From NCBI GenBank assembly GCA_027011835.1, contig JALUZN010000460.1, positions 1 through 5,689 on the forward strand: DNA of 5,689 nt, read 5' to 3'. Position 1 is the first letter of the stretch. Each line of letters opens with the position of its first letter. The position numbers and the translations under genes were made by a program. The notes below the pieces were generated by a model. That model made no database searches. It worked only from the letters and a program-made list of their open reading frames with translations, and had not been told where the DNA came from. Of the stretch, positions 1 through 3,424 are shown in pieces. This DNA comes from Draconibacterium sp. Its GTDB lineage: Bacteria > Bacteroidota > Bacteroidia > Bacteroidales > Prolixibacteraceae.

Positions 1-1
1 A

Positions 2-25
2 CCTAGACCCTAGACACAAGACTAG
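2..25 (-). repeat. Short heptamer-period array (GTCTAGG-like), left edge
   Basis: On the minus strand this reads as three consecutive units with GTCT recurring exactly every 7 nt (plus-strand AGAC at 5-8, 12-15 and 19-22). The array touches the window edge and may continue further left. The unit resembles the array at 1031-1066 but lies in the opposite orientation. Function unknown; it could be an intergenic simple repeat subject to slippage. Three units is few, so chance is possible, but the exact period and the related second array support a real repeat. Confidence 0.5.
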
Positions 26-73
26 AAAATTAATAATTTTACTTAATTATGCTCCTGGGTGTGAAATCTTTTA

Positions 74-110
74 TCTTGAATGTTTCATTTAATAAAATTA
101 AAATTCAAGA
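74..110. repeat. 8-bp inverted repeat in AT-rich intergenic DNA
   Basis: TCTTGAAT (74-81) and ATTCAAGA (103-110) are perfect inverted copies separated by 21 nt. The loop holds a competing inverted repeat, TTTAAT-aaa-ATTAAA. A further imperfect one (CGG-g-AAT-aa-ATT-CCG, about 112-126) follows directly. No T-run follows either arm closely enough to call an intrinsic terminator, so the role is open: weak terminator, RNA-processing structure or chance in AT-rich sequence. Confidence 0.35.
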
Positions 111-192
111 CCGGGAATAAATTCCGACAAGATAAACTTTTGCATTCCAAAGCCATTCATTATTATCAAAAAAACAGATTAGAATAAAAACA

Positions 193-256
193 AAGAGCTT
201 TTATGCAAACTCAACGTTACAAACCTTTTGTAAAACGAGATTTTAATCAAGCTCTT
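193..256 (-). terminator. Nested hairpin, probable terminator of the 85-aa gene
   Basis: An 8-bp perfect outer stem is formed by AAGAGCTT (193-200) and AAGCTCTT (249-256). Nested symmetrically inside, with 9-nt internal loops on both sides, are a 3-bp stem CTC/GAG (210-212 with 237-239) and a 7-bp stem TTACAAA/TTTGTAA (217-223 with 227-233) closing a 3-nt loop. On the minus strand the last arm is followed by TGTTTTTATT and, about 10 nt later, a run of seven T. The structure starts within the last codons of the 85-aa gene, so it is placed where that gene's terminator would be. It is longer and more interrupted than a classic terminator and is called from pairing and position only. Confidence 0.5.
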
Positions 257-500
257 CGTCCTCTTCTTCAAGTAAATCTTCATTATCAAACTCATTTTCT
301 AGAAAATCTTCGGCAGCTTCCACCAAATCCGAAATCAAATCCTCATCACCGGGTTCACCGTCAATCCAGTGAATTACCTGATTATTCCAAAAATCGTCTA
401 AATCAGCTTCAACTATAAATCGTGGAGTTTCGGTGTGTACAACAAATATAGTTTCGGGTGTTTCTAATGAGTTGTCGGCTAATAAAAATTTAGGTAACAT
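243..500 (-). CDS. Small, extremely acidic conserved hypothetical protein (85 aa)
   Basis: The reading frame is complete, with an ATG start at 500-498 and a TAA stop at 245-243. The 85-residue product has 29 Asp/Glu against one Lys and one Arg, giving a net charge near -27. It ends in an acidic tail (about residues 58-85). The N-terminal third is less charged and looks folded: residues 4-30 carry FLLADN, then IFVVHTETPRFIV, followed by a Trp-containing DDFWNN segment. This pattern (FLLADN, then a hydrophobic strand with HTE-x-PRF) resembles short proteins of unknown function I associate with Bacteroidota genomes, but I cannot name a family. No signal peptide or membrane segment is seen, so it is probably cytoplasmic. 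The gene stands alone, with 242 bp of non-coding DNA downstream and 573 bp upstream. Coding status is supported by the typical start, the compositional pattern and the terminator-like hairpin at its end. The frame opposite it is a shadow. The function is unknown; a charged scaffold or a DNA- or protein-mimic are only possibilities. Confidence 0.75.
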   Translation of the reverse strand: MLPKFLLADNSLETPETIFVVHTETPRFIVEADLDDFWNNQVIHWIDGEPGDEDLISDLVEAAEDFLENEFDNEDLLEEEDEELD

Positions 501-524
501 ACTTTTAAGTTTAAAATTGTTTTA

Positions 525-532
525 CGAAAGTA
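525..532 (-). promoter_or_regulatory. Candidate Bacteroidota -7 box upstream of the 85-aa gene
   Basis: On the minus strand the sequence reads TACTTTCG, one mismatch from the Bacteroidota -7 consensus TAnnTTTG. It lies about 24 nt before the ATG at 500. No clear TTTG-type -33 element is found at the usual distance upstream (only a T-rich stretch near 551-560), so this is a weak call based on position and partial match. Confidence 0.25.
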
Positions 533-643
533 GCAAATAAATTAATGGGAAGAGAAAAAAGAATGAGTTACAATGCAACAAAAAAGTTGGCGTGCTCTGT
601 GTTCTTCACTTTTCTGGAGCAAAAACAAAAATGCCCACATAAT

Positions 644-658
644 CTGTTTATTAAACAG
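644..658. repeat. 15-nt perfect odd palindrome
   Basis: CTGTTTA-T-TAAACAG is perfectly self-complementary around a central T. On the plus strand it is followed by TTTTC. It could be a binding site for a dimeric regulator or a tiny AT-rich hairpin. No gene next to it explains a role, and palindromes of this size occur by chance in AT-rich DNA. Confidence 0.3.
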
Positions 659-831
659 TTTTCATTATTAAAATGGGTATTCAAGGCTACCATCAAGGTA
701 AAGATTATTTTGAACAGACACTAATGAATATTTAAGTACGGGTAAAATTAACTACACTTGCCCGCTATAACCACAATAGACAGGAGGTTGAAGATTTAGT
801 GAAAACCGGAAATCCTTTTACAAAAAATTAG
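652..831 (+). pseudogene. Possible decayed reading frame with an internal stop
   Basis: One frame runs from just after the TAA at 652-654 through an ATG at 673 (reading MGIQGYHQGKDYFEQTLMNI), meets a TAA at 733-735, and stays open in the same frame for 31 more codons to the TAG at 829-831. The second part includes LTTLARYNHNRQEVEDLV and ends PFTKN. The residue mix on both sides of the stop (aromatic, charged and helical stretches, few repeats) looks more like protein than the rest of this intergenic region, which suggests a small gene or gene fragment broken by a nonsense change. I recognise no family, and an open run this short could arise by chance. No ribosome site or promoter is apparent. 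Confidence 0.2.
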
Positions 832-992
832 TAGCTGTTATCCGTTGCTCTCTTATAAACCTGTGGGGAATGAATGATTCTGTGCTACTACTCTTCGTTA
901 AGTTCGGTCGCCTTTGTTTATAAATATTCCTTTTAAATAGTTCGGTATGTTTTTATATGGTACTGATAATCAACAAAATACAAAACGACACC

Positions 993-1023
993 AACTGTGC
1001 TAAATGGCTGTATTTCAGCAGTT
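993..1023 (-). terminator. Weak inverted repeat downstream of the GH71/99-like gene
   Basis: AACTG-tg-CT (993-1001) pairs with AG-CAGTT (1017-1023) through a 2-nt bulge, and the interior also offers GCTG-tattt-CAGC. On the minus strand it lies about 50 nt past the stop of the glycosidase gene and is followed by only moderately T-rich sequence (GTTTTGTATTTTG, after GGTGTC). It is the best terminator candidate for the two-gene transcript, but the stem is short and the T-tract is interrupted. Confidence 0.25.
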
Positions 1024-1030
1024 TACTTTT

Positions 1031-1066
1031 TGTCTTTTGTCTAATATCTAATAATCTAACGATCTA
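1031..1066 (+). repeat. Degenerate 7-8-nt periodic array (TRTCTAA-like)
   Basis: On the plus strand RTCT recurs five times at spacings of 7, 7, 8 and 8 nt, with units of the form TGTCTTT, TGTCTAA, TATCTAA, TAATCTAA and CGATCTA. The array ends 7 nt from the stop codon of the GH71/99-like gene, so it would be in that transcript's 3' untranslated region. Its first 20 nt match the inverted copy of the left-edge array at 15 of 20 positions. Function unknown. Confidence 0.55.
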
Positions 1067-1073
1067 TTGCCTT

Positions 1074-3374
1074 TTAAAACTTAAATTTTATTGCTTTTCG
1101 CATTCTATTATTCGAGACACTTAAAATATAAATTCCCTGATTTAGCGATGACTGCTCAATTCTTTTTCTTGTCACACTATTTGTGGTAACAATAGTATTC
1201 CTCGAAATAATCTGCCCAAAAGTGTTTAGTATTGTAATTGTATAGTTTCCTTTTGCAAAAAACGTTACTTCAACATAATTGCCATGGTTTTTTAGTTCAA
1301 AGCTATCTGCCTGTTTAACGGCGGGAATATCGGAATTATATGTTGGGTCGCACTCAGGCATTTCAATGGTTAATGGTTTTTCGCCTTTCAGCACTTCCCG
1401 GGTGCATTTAGCCAATTGTAAATACCAGTCGCTGGGAAGGTTTTTGCCGTCGGCATCTAACGAGACAAATCTTCGGCCATTGGTTAATTGGTTTGGGTCG
1501 GGTACTTCTTGCTGAGTTTCAGCAAGTTTAAACATTGCTGTACCTTCGTCAATTTCATCGAACATGGCCACATAAATCATCGACATACCTTCATCGAGTA
1601 CATTGTAAGCTTGTTTCCAAAAGAAATTGCCACCGTCGCGTGGAATTTGGTTGTACTCCGAGATATTTCCATGAAATCGTTGCAGGTTTCCCCAGGAAAA
1701 GCCCGGCCAAATAACGGGGAGATAATCGATATTACTTCCGGCCTCGTTAAGCTGTGCAATATATCTTCTGTCGGGTCGTATAATATTGTATTTAAACGAG
1801 TTAATTCCCTGATAACTGGAATACCGTCCAACAGACCAAGGGCTAATTACGTCTAAAGATTTGTAAACATTTTTCCATTCCGGGTCGGTTTCCGAATCGT
1901 TCATCAGTTGCCTCCAATAGGTTGGCACTCCACCCATTAATGTAACGTTGTATTTTGGGTTTGGATTATTAGTCAGAAAATTAATTAAATCCATTGCTTC
2001 TGCAGGAGAATAGTCGTACCCATGATGATTAAAGCCAATTCCCCAAACAGCCAATAGAGGGCGACCGTTATGTTTTAAGTAACTGGGGCTTTTAGTTATT
2101 CCTGCGTCAACAAGTTCAACCCAATCTTGCTTAATTTTTTCGAACCGGTTAATATCTGCACTACTACTAATATCGTACATTACAGCAAATACTCGTCCGA
2201 AACTTTCGGCTCCCGATTTAACATTTTGTAAAACTTTGTCGCGGAAATTTTTGTAACGGCTGTCCGAGAGTTCGTTCACAAATCGTTGTAAAAATACCCC
2301 ATCTAAATTATAGTCGGCCAACCATTTAAAATGCCGGTTTACGGTTTTAGTAGTGTAAGCCGATGGAAGCAATGCAGCCTGCCCATTTGGCAAAGTTAGC
2401 CCTGAGTCGAAAAGCTCATCATCATCGAATTCTGAAATGTCGGGCCAAAAATCGACAGTAGGTAGATTTTTATTATTATTTGCAAAATAATGACTCCACG
2501 AGTTTACTTGCGAACCGTCGCCTTTGGCTCCAAACCACCCTTGATAGCCAAACATGATTTTATTGTCGAGTGTATTTGGATCAACTCTTTTAATATCATC
2601 GTCGCTAACATTTATTGAGAGATTAATTGTTTTCTCGCCAAACCACTCAACTCCTTCTTGTACCATTTGCCATTGAAAATTGTAGAACCCGGTTTTGGAA
2701 GGAGCGGTTAAATTAAGGGTAAATGTTACTTTCTCTGAGGGAGCGACATCTTTTGGTAACGAAAAACGGCCATTGCCTTTGCCCCAAGTCGTATTATCTA
2801 TCGGATTTTGCGAGCCTAAGAAATACTTGTCTGAACTTTTCCAGGTTGTTCCTCCATTATTTTCAAATGTAACAGTAGCACTGAAGTTTTCGTTTGGGGT
2901 AACCGATGAAGGTGCCGTTTGCGAAACAAATAGAGCACTGTTTCCATTATCTACAACTGTTATACTTATATTTTTCGATTTCTGCCCAAACCATTGAACT
3001 TCGTCCTGAAGCAATTGCCATTGAAAGTTATATACACCGGCAGTATTCGGAGCAGTTAATTCTCCGGTAAATTCAACCTGACCACCGGCAGCAACATTGC
3101 CGGGCAAATGTATTCTGTTTGTCCCCCACGTAAAATTATCGCGTGGATTTTCAGAACCCAAAAAGTAACCTTTCGGATTGCTGTTCTTCCATGTTGATGT
3201 TCCACTGTTTTTAAAAACCAACGACACATCGAACTTTTTGCCAACAGTAACCTTTTGGGGAACAGTTTGCGAAATAAATTGCGAATTGTTTTGGCCGAAA
3301 ATATATCCGGCGATTATAAATAATACTGATACTAAAAAAAACTTTTTTACAAGGGCACTTTTTAAAATTCTCAT
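1074..3374 (-). CDS. Secreted GH71/99-like glycoside hydrolase with two NBR1-like Ig domains and a T9SS sorting domain
   Basis: The ATG at 3374-3372 gives 766 aa; an in-frame TTG two codons earlier is less likely. Residues 1-27 form a signal peptide (basic MRILKSALVKK, then a hydrophobic core ending YIFG). Residues about 33-140 and 149-256 are two NBR1-type Ig-like domains, recognisable by STW/TTW, YFLGS-NP, and FQWQ...WFG near each end. Residues about 270-660 are a GH71/99-like (beta/alpha)8 domain: MFGYQGWFGAKGDG at its start, then DFWPDISEFD, DGVFLQRFVNE, RPLLAVWGIGF, and VAMFDEIDEGT near its end. Glu607 and Glu610 in DEIDEGT match the spacing of the two catalytic glutamates in the NEWHEGT motif of GH99 endo-alpha-mannosidases. 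Residues about 690-766 form a type A T9SS C-terminal domain (YTITILNTFGQ, QGIYILSV, KAIKFKF). The protein should therefore be exported through the outer membrane and attached to or released from the surface. Substrate is unknown; alpha-mannan is inferred from the GH92 neighbour, whereas GH71 enzymes cut alpha-1,3-glucan. The gene begins 50 bp after the GH92 stop, so co-transcription is likely. Close homologues are often named xylosidase/arabinosidase, a label nothing seen here supports. Confidence 0.88.
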   Translation of the reverse strand: MRILKSALVKKFFLVSVLFIIAGYIFGQNNSQFISQTVPQKVTVGKKFDVSLVFKNSGTSTWKNSNPKGYFLGSENPRDNFTWGTNRIHLPGNVAAGGQVEFTGELTAPNTAGVYNFQWQLLQDEVQWFGQKSKNISITVVDNGNSALFVSQTAPSSVTPNENFSATVTFENNGGTTWKSSDKYFLGSQNPIDNTTWGKGNGRFSLPKDVAPSEKVTFTLNLTAPSKTGFYNFQWQMVQEGVEWFGEKTINLSINVSDDDIKRVDPNTLDNKIMFGYQGWFGAKGDGSQVNSWSHYFANNNKNLPTVDFWPDISEFDDDELFDSGLTLPNGQAALLPSAYTTKTVNRHFKWLADYNLDGVFLQRFVNELSDSRYKNFRDKVLQNVKSGAESFGRVFAVMYDISSSADINRFEKIKQDWVELVDAGITKSPSYLKHNGRPLLAVWGIGFNHHGYDYSPAEAMDLINFLTNNPNPKYNVTLMGGVPTYWRQLMNDSETDPEWKNVYKSLDVISPWSVGRYSSYQGINSFKYNIIRPDRRYIAQLNEAGSNIDYLPVIWPGFSWGNLQRFHGNISEYNQIPRDGGNFFWKQAYNVLDEGMSMIYVAMFDEIDEGTAMFKLAETQQEVPDPNQLTNGRRFVSLDADGKNLPSDWYLQLAKCTREVLKGEKPLTIEMPECDPTYNSDIPAVKQADSFELKNHGNYVEVTFFAKGNYTITILNTFGQIISRNTIVTTNSVTRKRIEQSSLNQGIYILSVSNNRMRKAIKFKF
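2607..3278 (-). repeat. Tandem duplication encoding two NBR1-like Ig domains
   Basis: The two Ig-like domains of the GH71/99-like protein are in register at 116 residues (348 bp): FISQTVP against FVSQTAP, YFLGSENP against YFLGSQNP, and FQWQLLQDEVQWFG against FQWQMVQEGVEWFG. DNA identity is also visible, for example around 2638-2680 and 2986-3028. A 2-residue indel lies between the WG and LP motifs. This points to an internal duplication that has since diverged. Such beta-sandwich modules generally serve as spacers or as carbohydrate/protein-binding units; which applies here cannot be told. Confidence 0.75.
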
Positions 3375-3424
3375 AACCAAAATAATCTGCGTTAATAAAC
3401 TACAACTAGTAATAACCCATTAAA
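3375..3424 (-). other. 50-bp intergenic gap inside the presumed GH92 - GH71/99 operon
   Basis: This gap separates the TAA stop of the GH92 gene (3427-3425) from the ATG of the next gene. It shows no hairpin with a T-run, no convincing TAnnTTTG -7 box and no purine-rich Shine-Dalgarno, the last being usual in Bacteroidota. The absence of a terminator favours read-through transcription. Confidence 0.5.

Larger units (their letters stand above)
501..1073. other. 573-bp intergenic region without a convincing gene
   Basis: This is AT-rich sequence between the GH71/99-like gene and the 85-aa gene. Both strands are broken by frequent stops. I see no tRNA, rRNA, riboswitch or insertion-sequence ends. 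Items inside it are listed separately: a palindrome (644-658), a possible gene relic (652-831), an inverted repeat (993-1023) and a short periodic array (1031-1066). The length suggests the 85-aa gene is transcribed separately from the glycosidase genes. Confidence 0.7.

Noticed and set aside
98..160. 20-codon minus-strand mini-frame starting MNGFGMQKF
   Set aside because: It is very short, with no promoter, ribosome site or recognisable family, and overlaps AT-rich inverted repeats.
203..418. 71-codon plus-strand frame opposite the acidic-protein gene
   Set aside because: It is an antisense shadow: it lies almost entirely over the coding strand and the terminator hairpin of the 85-aa gene, and its residues (many Gln, Pro, Leu, Arg, His) are what reversed acidic codons produce.
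1031..1066. CRISPR-like array
   Set aside because: The units are only 7-8 nt with no spacers, and no cas gene is nearby.
501..1073. Insertion sequence or mobile element between the genes
   Set aside because: No transposase fragment is recognisable, no clean terminal inverted repeats or target duplications are seen, and the flanking heptamer arrays are too degenerate to be called element ends.
1488..1856. 122-codon plus-strand frame inside the GH71/99-like gene
   Set aside because: It is antisense to the conserved catalytic domain, with no recognisable motifs and no initiation signals.
3378..3380. TTG as the start of the GH71/99-like gene
   Set aside because: An ATG two codons later gives a normal signal peptide (MRILKSALVKK) and is the more usual start codon.
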